Source: Phycisphaeraceae bacterium (GTDB lineage Bacteria > Planctomycetota > Phycisphaerae > Phycisphaerales > Zrk34). Taken from it: 42,933 nt of DNA. The notes under the pieces are model-generated. The model made no database searches and was not told the DNA's origin. It saw only the letters and a program-made list of their open reading frames with translations. Position 1 is the first letter of the stretch, and every line of letters begins with the position of its first letter. The stretch spans positions 1 through 42,933 of the forward strand of contig JANQQT010000257.1 of NCBI GenBank assembly GCA_028284925.1. The letters run 5' to 3'. Below are positions 1 through 9,000 of the stretch, piece after piece. Made by a program: the position numbers and the translations under genes.

Positions 1-61
1 ACGTCATCCCTGTGGCTGCCCTAACCAAACAGGCCCCGCGCCTCCCCGCAGGAGCTTTCCC

Positions 62-691
62 ATGCGCTCAAACGCCGCCTTCTACACCTTCATCGCCGCC
101 GTTACAATCGTAATCACCACTTCAATCTTCACGCTGAACATCTTCGCCGCAAAATCCAAATCCCCCTCCCTCGACCTTCCCTCAATTCGCCCCATAAAAC
201 CCACTCCCGCACTCACCATCGACATCGCTATCCCCATTCACCACAAAAAACGACACCTCGCCGTCAACAACAACGCTGGACAACCTGGCCACATCTTCCA
301 TGTCGTCCTCACCAATAACTCCAAAAAACCAATCAACCTTTGGCGGGAATGGTGTTCATGGGGGTACTTCAATCTCTCCTTCGAAGCCATCGACGACAAT
401 GGCATCACCCACATCATTAAACGTCACCCACGACCCTGGAGAAAAAACTATCCCGACAACCTCACACTCGAACCCCGTGAACACCGCGTAATCCCCGTCT
501 CCTTAATCCCCGCACGCCCCAAACAGGAATCCGGCCTCTGGTCCCTCGAAACACTCACGCAGGCCAAACCCAAAACCGTCAGCCTCCGCCCCATCTTCCA
601 CATCCCTCCCGACCGCTTCTCCAAACAAAATAAAGTCTGGACTGGCAAAATATCGGGCAAACTCAAAACCTACAACATCACCTACCACTAA
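62..691 (+). CDS. exported or membrane-anchored protein of unknown function
   Basis: Predicted 209-residue protein that I do not recognise. Residues about 7-30 form one hydrophobic stretch (FYTFIAAVTIVITTSIFTL) ending in AAKSKS, which looks like a signal peptide or N-terminal anchor. The rest is soluble, basic and rich in Pro; around residues 75-125 it reads like a beta-sandwich (HVVLTNNSKKPINLW, then WCSWGYFNLSFEAID). The ATG is preceded by AGGAG with a 7-nt spacer, which supports this start, although the frame stays open upstream to the window edge. The coding strand is strongly C-rich, like the other + strand genes of this part. The C-terminus of an upstream gene may lie in bases 1-61 but cannot be identified. 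Confidence 0.6.
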   Translation: MRSNAAFYTFIAAVTIVITTSIFTLNIFAAKSKSPSLDLPSIRPIKPTPALTIDIAIPIHHKKRHLAVNNNAGQPGHIFHVVLTNNSKKPINLWREWCSWGYFNLSFEAIDDNGITHIIKRHPRPWRKNYPDNLTLEPREHRVIPVSLIPARPKQESGLWSLETLTQAKPKTVSLRPIFHIPPDRFSKQNKVWTGKISGKLKTYNITYH

Positions 692-1255
692 CCGCCATCT
701 CCTATCTCTAACGTAATTTCTTCTCCGTTGCCTCGCCAATCCGTCGCCAATCTCCGATTTTTCACTTGAAATTTATCGACCATATTCAGTATATTAAGTA
801 ATTAAGTAGTGGAGCAGTAAATCGCCAGACACATCCTTCGGTAGATCACACTCGCCTGCAACAGATCGTGCGTCTTTTTCGTGGTCAAACAACCCGGTCC
901 GACCTCAGGGAGACACATCATCAATGGGCCCTTACATACAGATATTCTATTTACCCCCGCACGCCACAACCCATGCCGCATCCTACCAACGCAACAGCTT
1001 TCAATCCTTCAGCCTCTCCAGAAGTAAATTCACTGCCGCCTAACAAAATCAAAAAAAAGAAACCGAACAAACCTCATAAACAAAACGTACTATTCTAAAT
1101 AGAGAATACTCCCCACCGAACCCGCCCAATGCATCCCGCACGGGCGGGTTCTTAAGTTACGCACACATCGCCACCCCACCTTGGCCGACCAACGCTCCCG
1201 ACGTCACATCTAAGACCTCACGCTCTACAACGAGCGAACCATCAACCAGGAAACC
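692..1255. other. gene-free gap with one terminator-like hairpin
   Basis: No convincing gene. A 76-codon reading frame at 868-1098 has no ribosome-binding site and a low-complexity Lys/Pro-rich end. The stretch at 780-810 is AT-rich with the imperfect direct repeat TTAAGTAATTAAGTAG. The only clear structure is the inverted repeat at 1118-1151, listed separately. Confidence 0.5.
1118..1151 (+). terminator. possible terminator hairpin
   Basis: Perfect 10-bp inverted repeat GAACCCGCCC / GGGCGGGTTC (1118-1127 with 1142-1151) and a 14-nt loop, followed on the + strand by only a weak T-rich stretch (TTCTTAAG). It lies between the convergent genes ending at 691 (+) and 1256 (-), so it could serve either. 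It is 427 nt from the + strand gene and about 100 nt beyond the end of the ankyrin gene, so the latter is the likelier user. Confidence 0.45.
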
Positions 1256-3016
1256 TCACCTTCCCTCCTTCTTGACTCTGTGATCCCTCAACAACCGAAT
1301 TACTCCAAACCGGTTCTTCTCCACCGCATAATCTCGCGCCATCTTCATACGCTTGTCCCGAATACCCGCATCCGCCCCCGCCTCAAGCAACACCGCACAC
1401 ATCCTCTCCAAACCATAATGCGCTGCAAACATCAATGCCGTTCTCCCCTCGTGATCCCTCCCATCCAGTGCCGCGCCTGCCCCAATCACCAACTTCGCCA
1501 GACCTTCGTGATTCGCAATCGCCGAAAAATGCAACGCCGTAAACCCATCCTTGTTCTTCGCTCGCGCATCCGCCCCATGCTTCAATAATAACTTACCCAC
1601 CTTCAAATACTCCCCGGAAGGCGGCCTCGGAAACTTCTTCAACAATTGGGGTGTAATCCTACTCATCCCTGCGCCCGAAGAAAGAACCATCAACGTCGTA
1701 TCCTGATTCCTCGATTGGCTTCTAACATCCGCCCCCGCCTCCACCAACACCTTCGCCGCTAAATAATCACCACGCATCGACGACACCTGCAAAGGCGTAA
1801 ACCCATTCTGCTTCTCACGAGTTGCAACATCCCCCTTGTTTGCACTCAACGCACGCAGGATCCCCACATACCCGCCCCCCGCCGCCATATGCATCGCCGA
1901 ACGACCATCCGGAACCGTCGCATTCACCGCCGCCCCATGCTTCAACAACAACCTCACAACCGCTTCATGCCCGCTCTCCACCGCACTGTGAAGCGGCACA
2001 AAACCCTGACCATCACGAATATCCGATCGCGCCCCCGCCTCCAGCAACACCTTCACGACACCCGCATTCCCATGCTTCGCTGCCATATTCAGCGCCGTCC
2101 AACCCCTCTTATCAGCCCCATCAACATCCACACCCCGCCCAATCAGATATTTCACAATCTTCGTTTGATCCTTCCCGAATCCCCTTCCACGTTCCGCCAG
2201 CAAACGCCCGATCAAATCCGCACGCTTCTCAGTAACACCCAACGAACGCAACCCCTTGGTCGTCATTTCCCGCACAGTCACTCCCCTCGCACGAACACCG
2301 CCCCCCTGTATCGCCGCATGCAAAAGCGTCTTCCCCTTCCACGCAACATCAACCTTCGCCAATCGCTTACAAAGCACCTCAAACACATCAAAATGACCCA
2401 GATAACTCGCAACATGAATAGGCGTGGGAATTAAACCACTCTCTTCGCTTTGGCTAGGATTCGCTCCACTCTCAAGCAACATCTCAATCAATTCCAGGGG
2501 CGCTATGATTACCGCTGTCCCGAGCGGCGTCATACCCGCCTTAGATTTCCAATTCACATCAGCCCCATGAGCAAGCAGCAGCTTTGTAACCTCAAGCTGC
2601 CCCTGTGCTATCGACAGATGCAGCGACGTTTGTCCAAGCCCATTTGCCGCATCCGGATTAGCCCCCTCCGAAAGAAGGTAACGAACCACCGCCACTTCCT
2701 TTTTCAATACAGCCGTCAATAGCGGCGTTCGGCCACTCCCATACTCCTTGGCCTCAAGCACCCTGCGATCACCACCAACCAATGATTTCACCCTTGCCAG
2801 ATCGCCCACCTTCACCGCCGAATGAATCTCCAGCAAACCCGATACGGCCGGCGCACCCGATGAAGTACAACCCGCCGACCAAAACACCAGACAAAAAAGA
2901 CCGACCATGCGATTACTTAGGACACGTCCACAACAACAAAACAATCCGCCCCTCGGCCGTTCGTCAGCACACGCCAAAATCATTACCATTCGCTTCGTCA
3001 CAACGTCTCTCAGCAT
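1256..3016 (-). CDS. ankyrin-repeat protein, probable lipoprotein
   Basis: About 586 residues, nearly all ankyrin repeats of about 33 residues. Twelve or so can be read, with signatures such as GRTPLLTAVLKK, GQTSLHLSIAQGQ, GWTALNMAAKHGN, GFTALHFSAIANH and GRTALMFAAHYG, each followed by a LLxxGADxx-like turn. Ankyrin repeats bind proteins, so a partner is expected but unknown. A hydrophobic segment ending WSAGCTSSG looks like a lipoprotein signal with the modified Cys in SAGC. The start is uncertain: the ATG at 3016 has GGCGAG just upstream but leaves a long n-region, while the ATG at 2908 (MVGLFCLVF) gives a very short signal without a clear Shine-Dalgarno. The frame can also open at a TTG at 3043. 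Between repeats 5 and 6 an insert of about 50 residues breaks the array. Confidence 0.85.
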   Translation of the reverse strand: MLRDVVTKRMVMILACADERPRGGLFCCCGRVLSNRMVGLFCLVFWSAGCTSSGAPAVSGLLEIHSAVKVGDLARVKSLVGGDRRVLEAKEYGSGRTPLLTAVLKKEVAVVRYLLSEGANPDAANGLGQTSLHLSIAQGQLEVTKLLLAHGADVNWKSKAGMTPLGTAVIIAPLELIEMLLESGANPSQSEESGLIPTPIHVASYLGHFDVFEVLCKRLAKVDVAWKGKTLLHAAIQGGGVRARGVTVREMTTKGLRSLGVTEKRADLIGRLLAERGRGFGKDQTKIVKYLIGRGVDVDGADKRGWTALNMAAKHGNAGVVKVLLEAGARSDIRDGQGFVPLHSAVESGHEAVVRLLLKHGAAVNATVPDGRSAMHMAAGGGYVGILRALSANKGDVATREKQNGFTPLQVSSMRGDYLAAKVLVEAGADVRSQSRNQDTTLMVLSSGAGMSRITPQLLKKFPRPPSGEYLKVGKLLLKHGADARAKNKDGFTALHFSAIANHEGLAKLVIGAGAALDGRDHEGRTALMFAAHYGLERMCAVLLEAGADAGIRDKRMKMARDYAVEKNRFGVIRLLRDHRVKKEGR

Positions 3017-3528
3017 CCACTCGCCTGAAAATTCTCCGGCCAACCAATAATCACCTCAACGTCTCCCGCCTGAATTGAGATCCTATCACATTCCGTCTTC
3101 AGTACTTCAAAACACCTATGGCTTCAATCTGATACTTCACAAAATAATAGCAAAATACCTTGAGTTTGTACGTTTTTGAGAACGATAGACTGAATCTTTA
3201 CCCTTCAAATCGTCCTCTCAGCAATCACCACTGTCACATTTCCCACTCCTCACAACAACACCTCTGTACACCCAATACATTCACCCCAAAGACATTTTTT
3301 GCCCACATTTCTCCATGAACACCCCTCTTCACCCTCATCCGAACCTTCAACTTACTCCCCCAAAACGCAACCGTCACCAGCCACCATATGAGCTGACCTG
3401 TCCAATTCTCCAACCGCCCTGCAATCGTAGCCATCATCCCATAACATAACCCCAAACCCTTCCCACTCCGCTCCTCGAGCCATGAAATCGTTCGACCCGC
3501 ACATTTCAAGAACAAGTAGAGATCTGCC
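3017..3528. other. gene-free divergent spacer
   Basis: Lies between the divergent ankyrin (-) and DUF1552 (+) genes, so promoters for both should be here. Bases 3100-3210 are AT-rich (for example ACAAAATAATAGCAAAATAC) and could hold them, but no clear -35/-10 pair was found. A minus-strand frame at 3234-3662 was considered and rejected. Confidence 0.4.
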
Positions 3529-4788
3529 ATGACGCACATCCACCGAAGATCGTTCCTCAAATCCTCGGGCGTTACACTCGCCCTTCCAACCCTCGAATCC
3601 CTCTGCGGCGCAAAATATAAATTATCCAAGCCCCTAAAACGCATGGTCTTTATCTGCACCAAGTTGGGCCTCTATCCGCCTTCACTATTTCCCCAACAGC
3701 CTGGCCCCCTCGCCAAGTTTCCTTCCCAATACCTCTCTATCCTCAGAGAACATCACCCCCATCTCACCCTGTTCTCAGGACTCAGTCATAGTAACCAAGC
3801 CGGCCGACTCTCACACTCAAGCGAAATGACATGGCTCACCGCCGCACAAGACCCCGGCCTAGACGGCTTCAAAAACACCATCTCCATCGACCAACTCGCC
3901 GCCAACAAACTCGGATACACCACACGCTACCCGTCCATCGTCCTCAGCACCAATGGCCAGGCCAGCCAATCCTACACCGAAAACGGCGTCATGATACCTG
4001 CAGAATCTAGCCCCTCACAGCTCTTCTCCAAACTCTTCCTGCGAGGACGTCCCGAACAGATCGCAAAACAAAGACAGCAACTCCGTTTCAACAAAAGTAT
4101 CCTCGATGGCCTCGTCGCGCAGACCAAATCGCTCTTGAAGAACGCTACCCCAATCGATCGCCAACGCCTCGAAGCCTACCTCGAGTCTATACGCAGAACC
4201 GAACGAAACTTCGTTAAACAAGGCGAATGGCTCGACAAACCCCGCCCCAATGTAAACGCCAAACGCCCCAAAGACATCCGCCAAAAAGCGGACATCATCG
4301 GTCGAATAACACTCATGATGAATATGATCCCACTCATCCTTCAAACCGACACCACACGCGTCATCAATCTCGGCATCCAGATCGACCACGGCACGCCCAA
4401 TATCCCCGGCATTAATCAGGAACACCACGCCCTCTCCCATCACGGAAAAGACCCCCAGAAAATCAAGCAACTCAAGATTGTCGAGTCCTCCATCCTCAAT
4501 TGCTTTGCCGGACTACTCACCGACCTGAAACAACATGACATCGACCAGTCCACACTCCTCGACAACACCGCCCTCCTCTTTGGCAGCAACCTCGGCAATG
4601 CCAACAACCACGACTACCGAAACCTACCCATCATCCTCGCCGGTGGCTCGTTTAAGCACGGTAACTACATCGCCTACAGCCAAAGCAGAAACAAACCCCT
4701 CTGTAATCTATTTCTCGCCATGCTCCGCCATATGAAAATCCCCGCCAACTCATTTGCCCAAAGCACATCCACACTCACATGGACCTGA
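3529..4788 (+). CDS. Tat-exported DUF1552 protein
   Basis: Predicted 419-residue protein of the DUF1552 family, common in planctomycetes and of unknown biochemical role. It begins with a twin-arginine signal (HRRSFLKSSG, then VTLALPTL), so it is predicted to be exported folded. Family-like segments include KRMVFICTKLGLYPPSLFP near the start, LFSGLSHSNQAG, HSSEMTWLTAAQ, a central YLESIRRTERN helix, and LLFGSNLGNANNHDYRNLP near the C-terminus with HGNYIAY after it. The sulfatase-like look of the fold (HHALSHHG, GSNLGN) is a resemblance only. In other planctomycetes DUF1552 genes often lie beside a DUF1592/DUF1588 cytochrome-like gene; here no such partner is present within the window. Confidence 0.85.
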   Translation: MTHIHRRSFLKSSGVTLALPTLESLCGAKYKLSKPLKRMVFICTKLGLYPPSLFPQQPGPLAKFPSQYLSILREHHPHLTLFSGLSHSNQAGRLSHSSEMTWLTAAQDPGLDGFKNTISIDQLAANKLGYTTRYPSIVLSTNGQASQSYTENGVMIPAESSPSQLFSKLFLRGRPEQIAKQRQQLRFNKSILDGLVAQTKSLLKNATPIDRQRLEAYLESIRRTERNFVKQGEWLDKPRPNVNAKRPKDIRQKADIIGRITLMMNMIPLILQTDTTRVINLGIQIDHGTPNIPGINQEHHALSHHGKDPQKIKQLKIVESSILNCFAGLLTDLKQHDIDQSTLLDNTALLFGSNLGNANNHDYRNLPIILAGGSFKHGNYIAYSQSRNKPLCNLFLAMLRHMKIPANSFAQSTSTLTWT

Positions 4789-5261
4789 TAAGTCCGACCT
4801 CGATGTACAGCCCAACCCTCGCGCCAACAAATACCCCGAATTAACCAGACCGACCAGACCAAACCAACCTCCGCATTTACCCCAATTCTCATCTACTTCC
4901 CGCCGGATAAATCATGACTCAAACGTTAACCGCGGTTCACATTAATACCCATCCAAAAATACAACGGCCACAGAACCTCAAACCGATTCCGACACACAAT
5001 TGTTCATCAACATTCTCCACGCCGCACCCCGAAATCATACCGATAGCCTCAACACGCCGCTCGATTACAACACCCAAAGATCTTCTGCCCAACGTCTCAA
5101 TTCGCTTGCCACAACGGACGACTACTCTTCCAGAAATTCCCAGGCACCCTGAAATCAGGTAGACGCTATTTCAAACTACCGGTGTACGTCACAAAACCAC
5201 ATGGCTCAATCCAAGTCGGATTATTCTACACCCTAACTCTCTCTACCTCGCCCCGTAAACC
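4789..5261. other. gene-free gap between convergent genes
   Basis: Separates the 3' ends of the DUF1552 gene (+) and the subtilase gene (-). Only short frames without ribosome-binding sites occur. No hairpin with a T-run, repeat or RNA gene was recognised. Confidence 0.4.
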
Positions 5262-8200
5262 TCACGAATAATGTGGCTTGGCCCTATGCACCACCATCAA
5301 ATCCAAACCGTCCGACCAGGAGTAAATGATATCCAGATCCGATCCATTCTCATACAACGCAACCGTAGTCTCCCAACCTCCGTCATTGATTAGCCATTCT
5401 CTACTCCAGTCATGCCAACTATCCGGAGCCGTCGCCTTCAGCCAATATGTCCGGTCCGAAGAGTCATCAAAGTGAACCAGATTCGCATCACCATTTCCAT
5501 CAAACAACAGATTCGAATACTTCCCGACGTTCCCCGATGTCACGATCGCGTGATGCTGCCAGACTGAACTCGGCCGTGATGCATAATACAAGTCGGCATT
5601 GAACGAATCCACGTAGCTGATCGCAGGATCATTCCCGTCATCAAAGGCAAGCGAAATGAACGTCGCATCCTCGCTCAGTCCCGTATGCACATTCGACACG
5701 GCCCAATTGTTGTTCACCGGATTCGCCCCGCTCTCCGCATACTTCAACGCGCCATTTGTCCCATCGTCATACGCAATTGACCACTTCTTCCCGGCATTCG
5801 GGTTCTCCGCCATCGACACATAACGACCGAGGTCACTCCCTGTATCACTGTCAACCAGCTTAAACTGCCATGTCGTTATTGGCTTCTGCGTAAAGAATAC
5901 GTGGCCCGCCCCCGAACTCTTGTAATACGCAATGGCCGGATCATTACTGGAATCAAATTCAAGCGATGAATACAACCCATAAGTCCCACTCGCGGCTATC
6001 GTCTCCGTCGACCAACTCGTTCCGTTAAACTTCGCAAACTTCAGCTTACCGCTCGTAGCGTCATAGTACGAAACACCTGGGTTGCCGCTACTATCCAGTG
6101 CCATGCTCGGATTGCGCCCGACCTCTGCCGTCGTCGCGTCAATCACAACCGGCGTACTCCAGTCCCCATTCGTGTCACGCTTCTTATAACGCAAGTCCTT
6201 CCCTGTCATATCAAAATAAACCAGGTGAATCGTCCCATTACTCGCCACCACAAGGTCATTCTCCGAGGCATTATCAACAATCGTTGCTCCAACCGCCTGG
6301 AAAGCATTCAGTCGCCCATCAGACACCGTCTTCGTGTCAACGGATTCAAGAGGATTGGTCGTCCTCAAAAGAAGATTCTTCATCTCACTCACCGTCGGGT
6401 CAGTCAAATGGGCAACCAACAGTGCCGCGACGCCCGACACCTGCGCTGTCCCGGGCGACGTCAGTTGAATGTAGTCATAATCATCCGTTGAGGAGAAATC
6501 CGTGCTAAGCACCAGGTTGCCTGCAGGTGCCGCAAGATCAACCGATTGGTCGCCAAAATTTGACGCCGTCGTCGAAAACTTATCGTCATCATCAGTGACA
6601 CCAACAGACACAACATTATCCAAATCGAAACTAGCCGGATAGACCGGATTAACATCAATATCAACAATATTATTTCCGGCTGCCGCAACAACCAGAATCC
6701 CCGCATCACCCGCTTCCTTTACGGCATCCTTAAAATCCTGGTTAAACGTCGTCGTATGAAAACTCATATTGATGACACGAACATTCAACCCATCCACCTT
6801 GACAAGATTGATCACGTGTTCAATGCCGTCAATCGCCGTTTGAACACTCCCTCCGGGCAGGGACGCCGCCGCGTCCAGTACCTTCACCGGAATCATCGTC
6901 ACATCCCAATTGATTCCCGTTACACCTTGTGCGTTATTACCTTCCGCCCCAATGATCCCGGCCATCTTCGTTCCGTGTCCGCTGTCGTCGTCCGCAACTG
7001 AATCGTTGTTCACAAAGTCGTAATCGTGCGTCGTATCGAGATTACCATCCAGATCCTCATGATCCAGCTTCACACCAGTATCAAGAATGGCGACATACAC
7101 ACTGGACGAACCCGTCTCAATATCCCACGCTTCAGGACCATCCATATCTGCATCAGAAGTACCGCTTAACGAACCGATATGACTCTGAAAGTAAGTTTGA
7201 CCAGTGTTTTTCAGATGCCATTGCTTCGCGAAATCCGTGTCATTCGGCGTATTCTGCGTGGAATCCGGCGTGAAAACAACAAACATATTCGGTTCAATCA
7301 GTTCAATCTCCGGATGACTAGCCCCCCAGCTAAGCAACTCGGCTTTGTTCTCAAATGAAGTAACAAAGTTCAACCTGCGCCCCCAATCAAACCGCGCTCC
7401 ACGAAGTGAAAACGAATAATCCTCAACCCCAAATTCAGCCAGACTCTTGAAGACCTCAGTATGTTCAAACCCGGTCGCCCGATGCGCATCCGCAAACTCG
7501 TGAGACAGTCTTACTCCCCACTCATCCTTGATCGCACGCATCCGCTCCCCGTTCCAATCAATGTCTACAATCGGCTTCCCTCGATACTCTTTCACATCAT
7601 CACCACTTGGCTCATCACCAACGCCCAGATGCTTCAGCCTTATCAGATTCGGCTTAACCTCCTTCAAATATTCCGTCGCGCCCACCCACCGCCTCATCGA
7701 TTCAAAATCAGATGCCGGCGCCTCAACAGTCACTGTCGGTTTATCTCGGTCATGTTCCATCCGGATCACATCGACACCGAAATCTTCAATCGCCTGGAAC
7801 CACTCCGTCTTCGTAACGTCTTCAAAACGGTGTGTCAATATAGAATCGAACTCCACCACATACTCGTTCGCATGCGCCAGCCAGGTTTCTCCTTCCCACT
7901 CCAACTCCACCACCCCACGTTCGCGCACATTCTTTAACTCGGTCAGATGGGGTGTCACACTGTTCAAAAAGTCTGTCCGTTCCACCCATTTCGTAAAAGA
8001 CGCAAGATCTGAAATTTCCGCTTCAACAATTGCTTGATACTCTCCCGCCTCATGCTCCAGCACCTCCACTTTAAAACCCCGCTCCTCAATGGCCTTCAAC
8101 CACCCCATCTGCCTCACATCTTCAACCTGCCCAGCCAGATATCGATCAAATTCCACAACATACTCATTCCTATGCGCAAGCCACGTTTCGCCCTCCCACT

Positions 8201-8363
8201 CAATCTCCACCACGCTCGCACTCAACAACATCCGGTCCTCCAAACGTTCCGGCATGCGCATAACCCCAAATTCTTCCCGCCCCCGCCCTTTACTGACATT
8301 TTTCTCTTGACATGCGAAACGGCACCATATTTTCCGAAGATTCCTTTGAACTCGATTCATCAT
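5262..8363 (-). CDS. large secreted subtilisin-family (S8) peptidase
   Basis: About 1033 residues. The ATG at 8363 is chosen because GGAG lies 9 nt upstream; the frame also opens at a GTG at 8408. A basic N-terminus leads to LEDRMLLSA (41-49), a planctomycete export motif. Residues 51-147, 151-247 and about 265-367 form three related modules; the first two share WEGETWLAH and NEYVVEFD. The peptidase domain follows: Asp428 in AILDTGV, His463 in SGHGTKMAG, oxyanion Asn564 in AAGNN, and Ser636 in LTSPGTAQVSG. The serine aligns with the catalytic residue, but the usual GTSMAAPH context is changed to LTSPGTAQ. Residues about 700-1033 are 6-7 repeats with LVYFD, ISYVD or VSYYD cores and Asp/Asn-rich turns, resembling a beta-propeller. 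Expected to cleave proteins outside the cytoplasm; substrate unknown, and activity uncertain because of the altered serine motif. Confidence 0.9.
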   Translation of the reverse strand: MMNRVQRNLRKIWCRFACQEKNVSKGRGREEFGVMRMPERLEDRMLLSASVVEIEWEGETWLAHRNEYVVEFDRYLAGQVEDVRQMGWLKAIEERGFKVEVLEHEAGEYQAIVEAEISDLASFTKWVERTDFLNSVTPHLTELKNVRERGVVELEWEGETWLAHANEYVVEFDSILTHRFEDVTKTEWFQAIEDFGVDVIRMEHDRDKPTVTVEAPASDFESMRRWVGATEYLKEVKPNLIRLKHLGVGDEPSGDDVKEYRGKPIVDIDWNGERMRAIKDEWGVRLSHEFADAHRATGFEHTEVFKSLAEFGVEDYSFSLRGARFDWGRRLNFVTSFENKAELLSWGASHPEIELIEPNMFVVFTPDSTQNTPNDTDFAKQWHLKNTGQTYFQSHIGSLSGTSDADMDGPEAWDIETGSSSVYVAILDTGVKLDHEDLDGNLDTTHDYDFVNNDSVADDDSGHGTKMAGIIGAEGNNAQGVTGINWDVTMIPVKVLDAAASLPGGSVQTAIDGIEHVINLVKVDGLNVRVINMSFHTTTFNQDFKDAVKEAGDAGILVVAAAGNNIVDIDVNPVYPASFDLDNVVSVGVTDDDDKFSTTASNFGDQSVDLAAPAGNLVLSTDFSSTDDYDYIQLTSPGTAQVSGVAALLVAHLTDPTVSEMKNLLLRTTNPLESVDTKTVSDGRLNAFQAVGATIVDNASENDLVVASNGTIHLVYFDMTGKDLRYKKRDTNGDWSTPVVIDATTAEVGRNPSMALDSSGNPGVSYYDATSGKLKFAKFNGTSWSTETIAASGTYGLYSSLEFDSSNDPAIAYYKSSGAGHVFFTQKPITTWQFKLVDSDTGSDLGRYVSMAENPNAGKKWSIAYDDGTNGALKYAESGANPVNNNWAVSNVHTGLSEDATFISLAFDDGNDPAISYVDSFNADLYYASRPSSVWQHHAIVTSGNVGKYSNLLFDGNGDANLVHFDDSSDRTYWLKATAPDSWHDWSREWLINDGGWETTVALYENGSDLDIIYSWSDGLDLMVVHRAKPHYS

Positions 8364-9000
8364 AACTCTCAGCTCCAAAAATAAAAGGGGGACCAAAAAC
8401 GGAAACACAACAGATCATGTTAAAAAATGGGCCTCCCGATCGTCAACATAAAAATGATGAATTGGATCAACTATAAGCAAATTAAATACAAATGCTTATA
8501 TTCATTCGCAATCATAACCACATCTAGATGCAGACCACCTGATAGCCGACCATTGCCCAACTTTCATATCCACACAACCGCAATCCATTGAAGAACACTC
8601 GATTCCGTCCCTTTATCCATCCTCTATCTCAAGGTCATCTTTTCAATATATTCCAAAAACTCTTACCCGACATCCGACCCCCTCATCTTCAGACATCCAA
8701 TCCCCTAGGGTGCTCAATTCGAGCAATCTCCGGCCCGGTGTCGGGATCAGAGACGAAATTCAAAACTATTTCAATTCATTCAGCCGAGATGGGTTCTGAC
8801 TATTTTCACTTGAATGACAATGGATTGATGAGCGATAGTCCAACGATGCTAATCAGATAGCCGAACAAACCATTAACGTAGCCTGAAATCCCGATTCCAA
8901 CACAGGAGTCGGTCGATAATCCAAATATGTTATGATGTACGAGCAATACGTACTTCGTTCGCACAACATTCTCTGTGCTAGGTATTGAAAGGGCTCACCA
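8364..9000. other. divergent spacer with an AT-rich dyad
   Basis: Separates the divergent subtilase (-) and FG-GAP (+) genes. A 90-codon + frame at 8588-8860 has no ribosome-binding site and no recognisable protein features. Bases 8440-8510 are AT-rich and contain the dyad listed separately. A TATGAT at about 8931 could be a -10 element for the + gene, without a good -35. Confidence 0.45.
8472..8500. promoter_or_regulatory. perfect inverted repeat, possible operator
   Basis: TATAAGCA (8472-8479) and TGCTTATA (8493-8500) form a perfect 8-bp dyad with a 13-nt AT-rich centre, about 110 nt upstream of the subtilase start. Arm-to-arm spacing is about two helical turns, as for a dimeric repressor site. 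No regulator gene is adjacent, so the role is a guess. Confidence 0.3.

Noticed and set aside
868..1098. 76-codon frame in the first gap
   Set aside because: No ribosome-binding site, low-complexity Lys/Pro end and no resemblance to a protein family.
1822..2434. Plus-strand His/Pro-rich frames opposite the ankyrin gene
   Set aside because: They mirror the repeated ankyrin codons and have no start signals.
3234..3662. Minus-strand frame of 142 codons overlapping the DUF1552 start
   Set aside because: It overlaps the Tat-signal region of a sound gene, has no Shine-Dalgarno and its odd composition (many Trp, Met, Gly) is what the G-rich complement of C-rich DNA gives.
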